NCBI GenBank assembly: GCA_030024065.1
Contig: JASEIE010000003.1
Location: 1 to 42,943 of the forward strand
Source: Thermodesulfobacteriota bacterium
GTDB taxonomy: Bacteria > Desulfobacterota > BSN033 > UBA1163
Length of the DNA: 42,943 nucleotides
Reading direction: 5' to 3'
The notes beneath the pieces were generated by a model. That model did no database searches. It was not told the DNA's origin and saw only the letters and a program-made list of their open reading frames with translations. The translations under genes were made by a program, and so were the position numbers. This document shows, piece after piece, positions 16,249-24,829 of this stretch. Position 1 is the stretch's first letter; the number at the start of each line of letters is the position of its first letter.

Positions 16249-17397
16249 TCACAAATTTTCCTGTTGAAGCAAGGAGATGACGATATGAGCAACCCGCTCG
16301 GCCGCTCCGGGTTGGCCAAGACGCTCGCGTACCCCTGCCATCGCTTCGGTTATTCTCTGGTAGAGGATAGGGTCCCTTAAGATTCGAACCGCCTCCTCCG
16401 TAATCCTCTGCGGGGTGATATCCTGCTGGATCAATTCCGGAGCGATCTTCTTTTCCGCCACCAGATTGACCAATCCGATATGATCCACCTGAATCAATGC
16501 CCTGCCGATCAGGTAGCTGGGGAAGGAGACTTTGTAGAGGATGATCATCGGTTTTCCGAGGATCGCTCCTTCGAGCGTGGCTGTGCCGGATGCTGTGATC
16601 AGGAGGTCGGAGAGGTTCATCACATCGTAAGTCCGGCCTTCAACGACTTTCACCGGCACGGGGTTTTTTTTCAAATAGGGTGACAGGGTCTCTTGAGAGA
16701 TGCCAGGGGCGAGGGGGATGATGAACTGCAGGTCCGGCATCTCCTTCTGGAGGAGATGGGCAGAGGCCAGAAGCTCGGGGAGAAGCCTTTTTATCTCATG
16801 GATCCGGCTTCCGGGAAGAAGGCCAATCGTTCTTCGCTCAGGATCGAGACCGAATTGCCGGAGGGCCTCCTCTTTTGAGAGCGTCGGTTCCACGATATCG
16901 AGCAGGGGATGGCCCGCCCACTCCACATCCACGCCTGCTGCTTCGTAGATGGGGACTTCAAACGGGAAGAGGACCACTACTTTTTTTACCAGCCTGGCAA
17001 TCAATTTGACCCTTCCCGGCCTCCAGGCCCATATCTGTGGGCTGATATAGTAGAGCACAGGGATTCTCAGGTGATGAGCCATTTTAGCCAACCGGAGGTT
17101 GAAATCAGGAAAGTCGATCAGGATCAGAAGATCCGGCCTCTCCCGCTCAAGGGATTGCTTCAATCCCTTGAGGGCCCGGAGGATCGGCCTTATTTTCAGG
17201 AAGACCTCCGTAATACCCACAACGGCAAGGGAGTGAGAATGGTAGAGGAGCTTCATCCCCTTTCTTTTCAGGCCTTCCCCTCCAACGCCGAAAAACTCAA
17301 TTTCCGGATCGATCTGATGGATGGCCTCCACGAGATGGGCGCCATGGAGGTCTCCTGAAACTTCTCCGGCGACCAGCATGATCTTTTTCGATTTCAT
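16249..17397 (-). CDS. lpxB: Lipid-A-disaccharide synthase
   Basis: It condenses UDP-2,3-diacylglucosamine with lipid X at the membrane. The protein opens with KIMLVAGEVSGDLHGAHL, a clear LpxB signature; GSRIHEIKRLLPELL and a TASGTATLEGAI segment follow. The frame is open to 17526, but the first 43 residues translate the GACTA-type and GGCAGG repeats. I set the start at the ATG at 17397, giving 382 aa, which is normal. It follows the GnnA-like oxidoreductase after a 252-bp repeat-filled gap. Confidence 0.94.
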   Translation of the reverse strand: MKSKKIMLVAGEVSGDLHGAHLVEAIHQIDPEIEFFGVGGEGLKRKGMKLLYHSHSLAVVGITEVFLKIRPILRALKGLKQSLERERPDLLILIDFPDFNLRLAKMAHHLRIPVLYYISPQIWAWRPGRVKLIARLVKKVVVLFPFEVPIYEAAGVDVEWAGHPLLDIVEPTLSKEEALRQFGLDPERRTIGLLPGSRIHEIKRLLPELLASAHLLQKEMPDLQFIIPLAPGISQETLSPYLKKNPVPVKVVEGRTYDVMNLSDLLITASGTATLEGAILGKPMIILYKVSFPSYLIGRALIQVDHIGLVNLVAEKKIAPELIQQDITPQRITEEAVRILRDPILYQRITEAMAGVRERLGQPGAAERVAHIVISLLQQENL

Positions 17398-17447
17398 GGG
17401 CGTTTTCTTTTCACGAAATAAGGTCGGACTCTGGCCAGGAATGCCTG

Positions 17448-17467
17448 CCTGCCTACCGGCAGGCAGG
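17448..17467. repeat. CCTGCCT/AGGCAGG mini-palindrome, copy 2
   Basis: The same 20-bp palindrome as at 9265-9284 in reverse orientation, with extra GCCT/AGGC flanks. It reads as Leu-Pro-Ala-Gly-Arg-Gln in the false N-terminal extension of lpxB. Confidence 0.75.
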
Positions 17468-17494
17468 CAAAGCCTTAGAATGCGGTCTTTTAAA

Positions 17495-17558
17495 ATAGTC
17501 TCATAGTCCAATAGTCTTATCATCATTTGACTAACCGACTATGCGACTAACGACTATC
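17495..17558. repeat. GACTA-unit inverted repeat upstream of lpxB
   Basis: The left arm holds ATAGTC units (ATAGTCTCATAGTCCAATAG). The right arm holds GACTA units (GACTAACCGACTATGCGACT). The structure matches the other unit-based intergenic inverted repeats. The remaining 17559-17649 shows no gene. Confidence 0.6.
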
Positions 17559-17649
17559 CGACCACTCAAAAGGTTTCCGCCCTAAAGCTTTTTCAGCATC
17601 CCTGACCGGTGTCCCATGGGGGTATTTTGCAAAGCGCTAAAGTGTTATG

Positions 17650-18603
17650 CTATCTCTTGTTTTTTAAATGTTCTTCGATCTTCTGAACGATCTGGAGAGC
17701 CACCTTCAGGGCCTGCTTTCCATCCCGGCCGGAGACCTTTGGCCCTCTTCGATCCCTTACACTTTGAAGGAAGGAGAGGATCTCAGCCTCGAGGAGATCG
17801 ACCTTCTTGACCGGAATCTCTTTCGCCACCATCTCAGGATGGCGTTGTGTTTCAGATGGAGTCACCCTTTCAGAGGAAGAAGCCTTTTGAGAGAGGTAGT
17901 CGATAGTGACCGTTCCACCGGGCTGGAATATTCTGGTTTTACGGATCTTGTCCTCCGATATCCGGCTTGCGGTCAGATTGGCCCTGCACCCATTTTCGAA
18001 TTCGATTCGCGCATTGGCAATATCGAAGTGTCGGGTGAGGATGGGGAGTCCCACTGCATCAAGTTCTTTCACCTTTGAGTTGACCAAATTCAAAACGATG
18101 TCGATATCGTGGACCATCAGATCCAGGACCACATCCACTTCATCTCCTCTTCCTGGAAAAGGTCCCAACCGTTGGGAATCGATAAAGAAAGGATTTTGAA
18201 TCATTCCCTCCGCAGCAGAAAGGGCTCCGTTGAATCGCTCCAGATGGCCCACCTGAAAGATCAGACCTTTCTGCTCGGCCAATCCGATCAGTTCATCGGC
18301 TTCTTCGAGGGTGCTCGAAATGGGCTTTTCCAGGAGGACATCGATTCCGTAGACGAAGAAATCTTTTGTGATGGAATGGTGAAAGGGCGTGGGAGCGGCA
18401 ATGCTTACAGCCTGAACCTTACCAAAGAGATCGGAGTGGCGGAGGAAGGACTGGGTCTGGAATCGTTTCGCAATCTCTCTGACACGGGGGGGGTCAATAT
18501 CGACCACTCCCACCAGTTCCACACCTTCCATTTTCGAATATTTCTCAGCGTGGAATTGGCCAAAGTAACCGGCGCCGACCACACCCACCCTGATCTTATC
18601 CAC
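17650..18603 (-). CDS. Gfo/Idh/MocA-family oxidoreductase, GnnA-like
   Basis: This is an NAD(P)-dependent sugar oxidoreductase. The Rossmann motif GVVGAGYFGQFHAE lies at residues 7-20, the catalytic LLEKPIS (EKP) near residue 94, and MVHDIDIVLNLV near 165 matches the conserved histidine region. It starts with GTG immediately after the lpxA stop, with no spacer. A gene of this family lying between lpxA and lpxB is the known arrangement of gnnA, whose product oxidises UDP-GlcNAc at C3 for the diamino-sugar (amide-linked) form of lipid A. The aminotransferase gnnB is not adjacent here, so the role is inferred. The 317-aa length is normal. Confidence 0.85.
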   Translation of the reverse strand: MDKIRVGVVGAGYFGQFHAEKYSKMEGVELVGVVDIDPPRVREIAKRFQTQSFLRHSDLFGKVQAVSIAAPTPFHHSITKDFFVYGIDVLLEKPISSTLEEADELIGLAEQKGLIFQVGHLERFNGALSAAEGMIQNPFFIDSQRLGPFPGRGDEVDVVLDLMVHDIDIVLNLVNSKVKELDAVGLPILTRHFDIANARIEFENGCRANLTASRISEDKIRKTRIFQPGGTVTIDYLSQKASSSERVTPSETQRHPEMVAKEIPVKKVDLLEAEILSFLQSVRDRRGPKVSGRDGKQALKVALQIVQKIEEHLKNKR

Positions 18604-19377
18604 TTATCGACTGATCCCCCTCTTGGTCTGCTGGATGAAGCGAAGAAGGTGCTGGACTTCCGGGTTCTGAAAGATTTCAGACTCTCCTACCTTCTTGAGT
18701 GCTTTCTCCAGTGTGAGACTGGAGCGAAAGATGATGCGGTAGGCCATCTTCAAAGCCCTAACCGTTTCTTCGCTGAAGTTCTGGCGTTTAAGTCCCACGG
18801 TGTTCAGGCCGAAGAGTTTGGCCCGACTTCCGGCTGCCAGCATGTAAGGAGGAATATCCAGCACCACACCGGTGAGGCCGCTGATAAAAGCATGGGTTCC
18901 GACCCGACAGAACTGATGAATAGCAGCAAGGCCGCCGATGACGGCATAGTCTTCAATCGTGATATGTCCTGCCAGGGTGGCTCCATTGGCCAGGACAACC
19001 TGATGGCCAATCTGACAGTCATGGGCGACATGGGAATAAGCCATGAAAAAATTGTGATCACCGATGACGGTCTTTCCTCCTCCCTTCACCGTGCCACGAT
19101 GGAGGGTGACGCATTCCCGGATGATATTCTCGTCCCCAATGATGAGAGAGGTCTTCTCCCCCCGATAGGCAACAGCTTGAGGGGCCTCTCCAATGGAGGA
19201 GAATTGAAAGATCTGGCATCTCCTGCCAATGGTCGTACCCTCCCGGATGACGACATGGGGTCCAATCCTTGTTCCCTCTCCGATCAAGACATCTTTTTCA
19301 ATGACAGAGTAAGGACCAATTTCAACTCCAACACCGGTTTCAGCCCTGGGATCGATGATTGCTGTGGGATGGATCAT
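18604..19377 (-). CDS. lpxA: UDP-N-acetylglucosamine acyltransferase
   Basis: It adds the first hydroxyacyl chain of lipid A from acyl-ACP. Left-handed beta-helix hexapeptide repeats begin at [13 protein letters not shown] and continue to about residue 190, with a helical C-terminal domain after that. His119 in SHVAHDC corresponds to the catalytic histidine of the E. coli enzyme. The start at 19377 overlaps the fabZ stop as ATGA, although the frame is open to 19458. This gives 257 aa, the usual size. Coupling to fabZ upstream and the GnnA-like gene downstream is tight. The GnnA-like neighbour raises the question of whether it acylates UDP-GlcNAc or the 3-amino sugar. Confidence 0.94.
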   Translation of the reverse strand: MIHPTAIIDPRAETGVGVEIGPYSVIEKDVLIGEGTRIGPHVVIREGTTIGRRCQIFQFSSIGEAPQAVAYRGEKTSLIIGDENIIRECVTLHRGTVKGGGKTVIGDHNFFMAYSHVAHDCQIGHQVVLANGATLAGHITIEDYAVIGGLAAIHQFCRVGTHAFISGLTGVVLDIPPYMLAAGSRAKLFGLNTVGLKRQNFSEETVRALKMAYRIIFRSSLTLEKALKKVGESEIFQNPEVQHLLRFIQQTKRGISR

Positions 19378-19814
19378 TTTCCCTCCCCCATCATGGCCAG
19401 GAGTTCTGCCTCCGCCACCAGTTTCCCTTCGACAAAAGCCTTTCCCTTGAACCCCCATATCGACTGACGTTGGCGGGTGACCTCGAGTTCAAGACGGAGT
19501 TGGTCTCCCGGGATGACCGGCTTTCTGAACCGCACATTATCCATTCCTAAAAAAAAGACCGGCTTCTTCTGATTCTCCTCCTCTGGCATGGATTTGAAGG
19601 CGAGGAGGCCGGCGGTCTGAGCCATAGCCTCCACGATCAGGACCCCGGGCATAATCGGGCGACCGGGGAAATGGCCAGGAAAGAAAGGTTCGTTAAAGGT
19701 GACATTCTTGATGCCCACGATCCGCTTTCCAGGCTCCAACTCCACAATCCGGTCCACCAGCAAAAAAGGGTAGGCATGCGGCAATATGTTCATGATCTCT
19801 CTGATGTCGATCAT
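19374..19814 (-). CDS. fabZ: 3-hydroxyacyl-[acyl-carrier-protein] dehydratase FabZ
   Basis: This hot-dog-fold enzyme dehydrates 3-hydroxyacyl-ACP in fatty acid synthesis and so competes with LpxA and LpxD for the same substrates. The catalytic His48 and Glu62 appear in [18 protein letters not shown], and the N-terminal [12 protein letters not shown] is characteristic. At 146 aa the length is normal. The ATG follows the lpxD stop directly (TAGATG) with a GGAG site 7 nt upstream inside lpxD. Its stop overlaps the lpxA start. Confidence 0.96.
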   Translation of the reverse strand: MIDIREIMNILPHAYPFLLVDRIVELEPGKRIVGIKNVTFNEPFFPGHFPGRPIMPGVLIVEAMAQTAGLLAFKSMPEEENQKKPVFFLGMDNVRFRKPVIPGDQLRLELEVTRQRQSIWGFKGKAFVEGKLVAEAELLAMMGEGK

Positions 19815-20864
19815 CTATTTCTCCTTCCCTTTTAGAGAGATTGCTTCTTCGATCTTCTTTAAACGCTTCTCGATGTCGGTGAGTGTCTTTCTCATCTCCG
19901 GTAATTTCGAAAGAGTCGTGACTGTGCGGAGCCACTCACGGTGGGGCACGGCAGGACTTCCTGAATATCCCTGATTGGCAGGCAGATCATGCCCGACTCC
20001 CGATTGAGCGCCCACCATGACATTGTCTCCGATTTCGATGTGGCCCACCACCCCCACCTGTCCGGCGAGGGTCACATTGCTTCCGATCTTTGTCGAACCC
20101 GCAATTCCAACCTGGGCGACGATGATCGAATCCTCGCCGATCACAACATTATGAGCTATCTGAACGAGGTTATCGATCTTGACCCCTTTCCGGATGATCG
20201 TCTTGCCCAGCGCGGCCCGGTCGATGGTGGTATTGGCGCCGATCTCAACATCGTCCTCAATTTCAACGCTTCCCACCTGGGGAATCTTCACATTCTTCTT
20301 TCCATCTTTCACAAATCCGAATCCGTCAGCCCCTACCACCACACCGCTATGGAGGATGACCCTCTTGCCGATCATTGAACCGGAATAGACGGAGACATTG
20401 GAATGGAGAACGGAATCCTCCCCGATGGCAGAGTCCTCACCCACATAGACACCCGGGTAGAGGGTGACACGGTCTTCAATCCGGCATCGGTCTCCAATGT
20501 ATACATAAGGGTAGATGGTGAGGTCTTTGCCCAGTTGGGCGGTAGGGCTGACCCGGGCATTGGGATCGATCCCCCTGGGTTGATAAGGTTTGTATGAGAA
20601 GAGGGCAATGATTTTTATAAAAGCAAGATGAGGGTTGGTTGCGCAAAGAAGGGGTTTCCCGGCAGCGGTCACCCCCGTTGAGACGACAACGGCGGAGGCC
20701 GTTGTCTCACTGAGCTTTCGAAGATATCTGGGGTTGGCGATGAAGGTGATTTCTCCGGGTTGAGCCTCATCAATGGATGCCACTCCGGAGATCTCCACTT
20801 CGCCATCTCCGATGACAGCCCCACCCACAAATTCGGCCAACTCCCTCAGTCTCTTTTTCATCAT
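19815..20864 (-). CDS. lpxD: UDP-3-O-(3-hydroxyacyl)glucosamine N-acyltransferase
   Basis: It adds the N-linked hydroxyacyl chain in the third step of lipid A synthesis. The uridine-binding N-terminal domain (residues 1-100, with FIANPRYLRKL) precedes a left-handed beta-helix of hexapeptide repeats (about 100-310). The catalytic histidine is His238 in QIAHNVVIG. A lysine/glutamate-rich helix forms the C-terminus. The 349-aa length is typical. It abuts fabZ with no spacer and is separated from skp by a MITE-like element. Confidence 0.95.
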   Translation of the reverse strand: MMKKRLRELAEFVGGAVIGDGEVEISGVASIDEAQPGEITFIANPRYLRKLSETTASAVVVSTGVTAAGKPLLCATNPHLAFIKIIALFSYKPYQPRGIDPNARVSPTAQLGKDLTIYPYVYIGDRCRIEDRVTLYPGVYVGEDSAIGEDSVLHSNVSVYSGSMIGKRVILHSGVVVGADGFGFVKDGKKNVKIPQVGSVEIEDDVEIGANTTIDRAALGKTIIRKGVKIDNLVQIAHNVVIGEDSIIVAQVGIAGSTKIGSNVTLAGQVGVVGHIEIGDNVMVGAQSGVGHDLPANQGYSGSPAVPHREWLRTVTTLSKLPEMRKTLTDIEKRLKKIEEAISLKGKEK

Positions 20865-20908
20865 CCTGTCCTACTTCAGTACATCAGGATATCCGGTTAA
20901 TCATCTTT

Positions 20909-21039
20909 GATAGTCTCGTAAAAATTTGTCATTCCCGTGAAAACGGGAATCCAGAGAATTCTAACTACATAAAAACACTGGATTCCTGCTTGCGCAGGAA
21001 TGACAGAAAATAGTATTTTAGACTATTTACGAGACCATC
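20909..21039. repeat. MITE-like element with GGTCTCGTAAA termini
   Basis: The terminal inverted repeats are GATAGTCTCGTAAA (from 20909) and TTTACGAGACCATC (to 21039). Inside are two hairpins of the ATTCCCGTGAAAACGGGAAT and ATTCCTGCTTGCGCAGGAAT type. It is 131 bp, has no coding capacity, and lies between skp and lpxD. It resembles non-autonomous elements common in proteobacterial genomes; the mobilising transposase is not in the window. Confidence 0.8.
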
Positions 21040-21081
21040 ATCTTTTCCTTCCTGATGTTCTGATCACCTGATTGCCTTTAT

Positions 21082-21600
21082 TTACTTCTTCTGGGCATCG
21101 AAGACCTTGATCACCCGGTCGGTGATATCGATGGTTTTAGTGACAAAAGGGACGGAGCCCTCCTCCATAATGAAGGTATAACCCTCATCCGCTCCCAATT
21201 TCTGGATCACCTTCATGAGTCCAAGGGAGATATTGCGCTCCATCTCCATCTTTTTCTGATTGATTTCGTTCTGGGTGTCCTCCTGCCAGCGCTGAAATTC
21301 CCGGACTTTGTTCTGAAAATCCTTCTCTTTGCTTGCACGGACCTCTGGATTGAGCATCAGAGCCTGCTTATCGAGAGATTCCTTTATGATCTGAAGCTCC
21401 TTCTGCTTCTCTGCAAATTGGCGCTGAGATTTTTCCACCTCTTTGAGCATCGCCTTTTTTGCCTCTTTCCCTGCGTTGGATTCATTGACAGCCTTCTGAA
21501 TATCGACGGAGCCGATCTTTAGACTGCTGGCTAAAGCCAGACCGAACGATCCCAACACAATGGCGATTCCGATGGCCATCACCATTTTCTTACTTCTCAT
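21082..21600 (-). CDS. skp: Periplasmic chaperone Skp (OmpH family)
   Basis: This periplasmic holdase carries unfolded outer-membrane proteins to BamA. I start it at 21600, where the ATG has an AGGAG site 7-11 nt upstream, although the frame is open to 21792. This gives 172 aa. A signal peptide covers residues 1-24 or so (MRSKKMVMAIG...ALAS). The mature protein opens KIGSVDIQKAVNESNAGK, a Skp signature, and then forms a long charged coiled coil (about residues 45-120). It lies 73 bp downstream of bamA, the usual bamA-skp-lpxD order. Confidence 0.92.
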   Translation of the reverse strand: MRSKKMVMAIGIAIVLGSFGLALASSLKIGSVDIQKAVNESNAGKEAKKAMLKEVEKSQRQFAEKQKELQIIKESLDKQALMLNPEVRASKEKDFQNKVREFQRWQEDTQNEINQKKMEMERNISLGLMKVIQKLGADEGYTFIMEEGSVPFVTKTIDITDRVIKVFDAQKK

Positions 21601-21673
21601 GGTCTCTTCTCCTTTTCTCATGGATTTAATCATTGGACCCCCTGATTGCTCTATCCTGAAACGCAATAAAGAA

Positions 21674-23920
21674 CTAATAAACGGTCCCTGCCGTAAAATC
21701 AAAGACCTTCCGTTTCTCTCCCGGCTTGGGATTGGGATTGAACCCGAGATCGATATGGATAGGACCAAAGGGTGAGAACCAGCGAATCCCAACTCCCACC
21801 CCCATTTTCAAAGGGGTGAGGTCGCTGAACCTATCGAACCCCTTCCCAACATCCCAGAAGAGCGCTCCCCTCAGGCCGATTTCCCGGGAAAGGGGGAAGA
21901 TCAATTCAGAGTTGAAGGCCACCATCTTCTTTGCTCCCAAAGACTCCTTGTTCACATCGAAGGGGCCAGCCATTCCGTATTCGAAACCCCTGACGGTATG
22001 GAGCCCGCCGACGAAGAACTTTTCATAAATGGGAGCCTCTCTGCCGCTGTAAGGTTCGATGAATCCCACCTTTCCCCGGAGATTGAGCACCACGTGCAAG
22101 GGCAGAGGAAAGTACCAGCTGGTATCGGCCACCACCTTCACAAAGTAGTTGTCTCCTCCCAAGATTCCACCGGCATTCTGAAGGGAGAGGCCGTGTCGCG
22201 CTCCCCGCGTTGGATTATAATAATCATTTCGAGTGTCCATGGACAGACTGAAAGAGATGGCGCTGGTCAACTTATTTCCCTCCTGCTCTTTGATAAATCG
22301 GGAGGCATCAATGCTGACATCATGGATTTTAATCTTCTCCAGTTTGTACGTCGCGTCGGCACGGATCGTTTCGGTGAGTTCTTTTCCGGACCGGATAGTC
22401 CCTCCGAAGATCTTCGAGGAATAAGTGTCAAATTCCCGGTTTTCATTATAGAGATCGATCCCAGCCGAATAGGTAGATCCTAAAAAATAGGGATCCGTAA
22501 AGCTAAACTTGAGATCACGGGTCTCCGATCCCAGTCGGAAGTTCAGAACTCCATGGTACCCCAGGCCAAAGAGGTTGCGGTCCGAGATGGAGGCGGAACC
22601 CACCACATTTTCGATCGAACTGTAACCGATTCCAAAGCTGAGGGCCCCTGTGGGAGCCTCTTCCACTTTGACCTCGAGGTTGGTTTTCTCCTCCGTGCTT
22701 CCCCGACTGGTGGTGAAATTCACTTCCTTGAAGAAACCTGTCCTTTTCAGTCGGTCCCGGCTCTTGCTGATTCCTGTGGCGCTGTAGAGTTCGCCTTCAG
22801 CGATCTGGAGTTCCCGGCGGATCACTTTGTCACGGGTCTTCGTATTTCCCACAATCTGAATCTTCTCGAAAGAGACCTGTTTCTTCTTTTCGATCTCAAA
22901 AGTCACATGGACGAAGAGGTTTGTGGGATCGGTCGTGGTGGCCGGTGTGACCTCAACATTGGCATAGCCCTGATTGGCAAATTTTTCAGTGAGTCCATTG
23001 ATGTCCCTCCGGATGGCCGAGGTGCTGTAGACATTATTTCGTTTGATCTTGATACTCCGGAAGAGGTCCTCCTTTGAAGTGAGGATATCCCCTGTGAAAT
23101 CGATCTCTCCAAAGCGATATTGAGGGCCTTCCGCAATCTCGATCTCGATCTGAATCCGTTTGGGGTCATGGAGATCGATCCTGGGCTCGGAGATATTGAC
23201 ATCGAGATAGCCATGGTCAATGTAGTAGGCCGTCAGAAGCTGAATGTCATTCTTGAGGATGTCTTCGTCGAGGATACCGGTCTTGGTGATGATGGAGAGG
23301 ATATTTCGCTGTTTGGTCAGCATTATCTTTTTCAACTCAGAGGGTTTGATCTTTTTGTTACCTTTGAAGACAATCTTTCTGATATGTCCTTTGAGACCCT
23401 CTGTGATCTGAAAGGTGATGATGGCCTCATTGGTCTCCAGGTAGTCAACCTTGTGCCCCACATTCACCCCATAATAGCCTTTGGAAAAATAGAGCCTTCG
23501 AATCTGCTCCGCATTCTCCTTCACCTTTTCGAGGTTGAGAATGGAGCGGGAGGTAAGGGTCACCTTCTCCCTGATATCGTCCAGTTTCACTTTTTGATTC
23601 CCGGTGATCAGAATCTCTTTGATGGAAGGCTTCTCCATGACAACAAAGATGATCTCTCTGCCTTTGGGGGTTGTTTTGATATCGATCTGGACATCGGAGA
23701 AATAGCCCAGGCCGAAGACGGACCGGAGATCTTCACGGACCTGCTCGGCGGAGAAAGGGCCTCCTTCACGGCTCTTCACCGCTGCGCGGACAACTCCTTC
23801 TTCGACCTTCACATTTCCAAGGACAGTGATTTTATAGATGACCTCCTCTGATCCACTACATATCCCGATAGAAAGGAGAAGGAGGACGAGGGTGATCCAG
23901 ATTTTTTTTCTAATCATCAT
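21674..23920 (-). CDS. bamA: Outer membrane protein assembly factor BamA
   Basis: This Omp85-family protein inserts beta-barrel proteins into the outer membrane. A signal peptide (residues 1-24) is followed by five POTRA domains to about residue 420 (first YKITVLGNVKVEEGVV) and then a C-terminal 16-strand barrel. The conserved loop-6 motif VRGF is present (LHTVRGFEYGMAGP). The protein ends FDFTAGTVY, with a terminal aromatic (Tyr) rather than the usual Phe or Trp in the barrel-sorting signal. At 748 aa it is of normal size. It is followed by skp and preceded by lolD across a 234-bp repeat-bearing gap. Confidence 0.96.
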   Translation of the reverse strand: MMIRKKIWITLVLLLLSIGICSGSEEVIYKITVLGNVKVEEGVVRAAVKSREGGPFSAEQVREDLRSVFGLGYFSDVQIDIKTTPKGREIIFVVMEKPSIKEILITGNQKVKLDDIREKVTLTSRSILNLEKVKENAEQIRRLYFSKGYYGVNVGHKVDYLETNEAIITFQITEGLKGHIRKIVFKGNKKIKPSELKKIMLTKQRNILSIITKTGILDEDILKNDIQLLTAYYIDHGYLDVNISEPRIDLHDPKRIQIEIEIAEGPQYRFGEIDFTGDILTSKEDLFRSIKIKRNNVYSTSAIRRDINGLTEKFANQGYANVEVTPATTTDPTNLFVHVTFEIEKKKQVSFEKIQIVGNTKTRDKVIRRELQIAEGELYSATGISKSRDRLKRTGFFKEVNFTTSRGSTEEKTNLEVKVEEAPTGALSFGIGYSSIENVVGSASISDRNLFGLGYHGVLNFRLGSETRDLKFSFTDPYFLGSTYSAGIDLYNENREFDTYSSKIFGGTIRSGKELTETIRADATYKLEKIKIHDVSIDASRFIKEQEGNKLTSAISFSLSMDTRNDYYNPTRGARHGLSLQNAGGILGGDNYFVKVVADTSWYFPLPLHVVLNLRGKVGFIEPYSGREAPIYEKFFVGGLHTVRGFEYGMAGPFDVNKESLGAKKMVAFNSELIFPLSREIGLRGALFWDVGKGFDRFSDLTPLKMGVGVGIRWFSPFGPIHIDLGFNPNPKPGEKRKVFDFTAGTVY

Positions 23921-23989
23921 TTTTTTCTTATCAGCCCTTTCTTCGATTTAGGTTCCATCTTCAATATCAAATCCTTCCTTTTTTGTAAA

Positions 23990-24139
23990 CCCCGTTAGAA
24001 AGGATGGGGCTTTAACCCCCACCCTTCCTGCCTGCGGTAGGCAGGTCTAAGATGAATCCCGTTAGAGATGTATCTCTAAACGGGATGAATATTATTTTTT
24101 TATCATCCCCGCCATAAATGGCGGGGCTTTCTAACGGGG
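23990..24139. repeat. CCCCGTTAG-family palindrome, copy 3 (150 bp, multi-branched)
   Basis: Outer CCCCGTTAGAAAG and CTTTCTAACGGGG arms enclose three further hairpins. These are the GGCAGG mini-palindrome (24027-24045), CCCGTTAGAGA-TGTA-TCTCTAAACGGG, and CCCCGCCAT-AA-ATGGCGGGG. It occupies most of the lolD-bamA gap (23921-24154); no gene is seen there. Confidence 0.85.
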
Positions 24140-24154
24140 TAAACAGGATATCCT

Positions 24155-24829
24155 TTAACCGATTGCCTTTCCGTCGATCAAGTGGATCTGTCGGGGCATT
24201 TGAGCAGCCAGTTGCAGATTGTGCGTCACGATGATGAGCGTGACGCCCTTGATCTGATTGAGCTCCTGGAGAAGCGAGTAAACCGATTCTCCTGTTCGGG
24301 TATCCAGATTTCCCGTAGGCTCATCGGCCAGAAGGACTTTCGGCTCTAACACCAGAGCCCGTGCGACAGCCACCCGCTGCTGTTCTCCGCCGGAAAGTTC
24401 TCCTGGTTTATGAGTCACCCTTTCTTTTAAACCGACCAGGGAGAGGATGACTTCCGCCCGGTCGGCAGCCTCCTTCTCTGAGAGGCCCTGAATGAGACAG
24501 GGCATCATCGTATTCTCCAGTGCATTAAACTCCGGGAGGAGATGATGGAACTGAAAGACAAATCCGATCTCCCGATTTCTAAAAAGTGCAAGTTCTTTTT
24601 CACCCAGGGTGAAGATATCTCTCCCTCCCCAAAGGACTTTCCCGGAGGTTGGCCGGTCGAGCGCCCCCAGGATATGGAGCAGAGTGGTCTTTCCGACACC
24701 GGAAGCGCCCACAATCGCAGCCCTTTCACCCTCAAAAAGGGTGAGGTCAATCCCCTGGAGGACTTCTACCTTTTTTGCCCCGTTTCCAAAGGACTTGGAG
24801 AGCTGCTGAACCTGGATCAATTCTTTCAC
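24155..24829 (-). CDS. lolD: Lipoprotein-releasing system ATP-binding protein LolD
   Basis: This ATPase powers release of outer-membrane lipoproteins from the inner membrane to LolA. Walker [10 protein letters not shown] is at residues 41-49. [15 protein letters not shown] and [11 protein letters not shown] follow near 142-170, and [15 protein letters not shown] is the typical LolD/MacB-subfamily Q-loop. The length is 224 aa. It starts with GTG, overlapping the stop of the cyclic-nucleotide-binding gene by 4 nt (GTGA), so translation should depend on that gene. Confidence 0.94.
   Translation of the reverse strand: MKELIQVQQLSKSFGNGAKKVEVLQGIDLTLFEGERAAIVGASGVGKTTLLHILGALDRPTSGKVLWGGRDIFTLGEKELALFRNREIGFVFQFHHLLPEFNALENTMMPCLIQGLSEKEAADRAEVILSLVGLKERVTHKPGELSGGEQQRVAVARALVLEPKVLLADEPTGNLDTRTGESVYSLLQELNQIKGVTLIIVTHNLQLAAQMPRQIHLIDGKAIG

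Noticed and set aside
18109..19467. Long plus-strand open frame of 452 codons opposite lpxA and the oxidoreductase
   Set aside because: It is antisense to two well-supported genes, has no recognisable domain and reflects codon bias on the other strand. Similar antisense frames at 8792-9826, 41362-42279 and 4468-5163 were dropped for the same reason.
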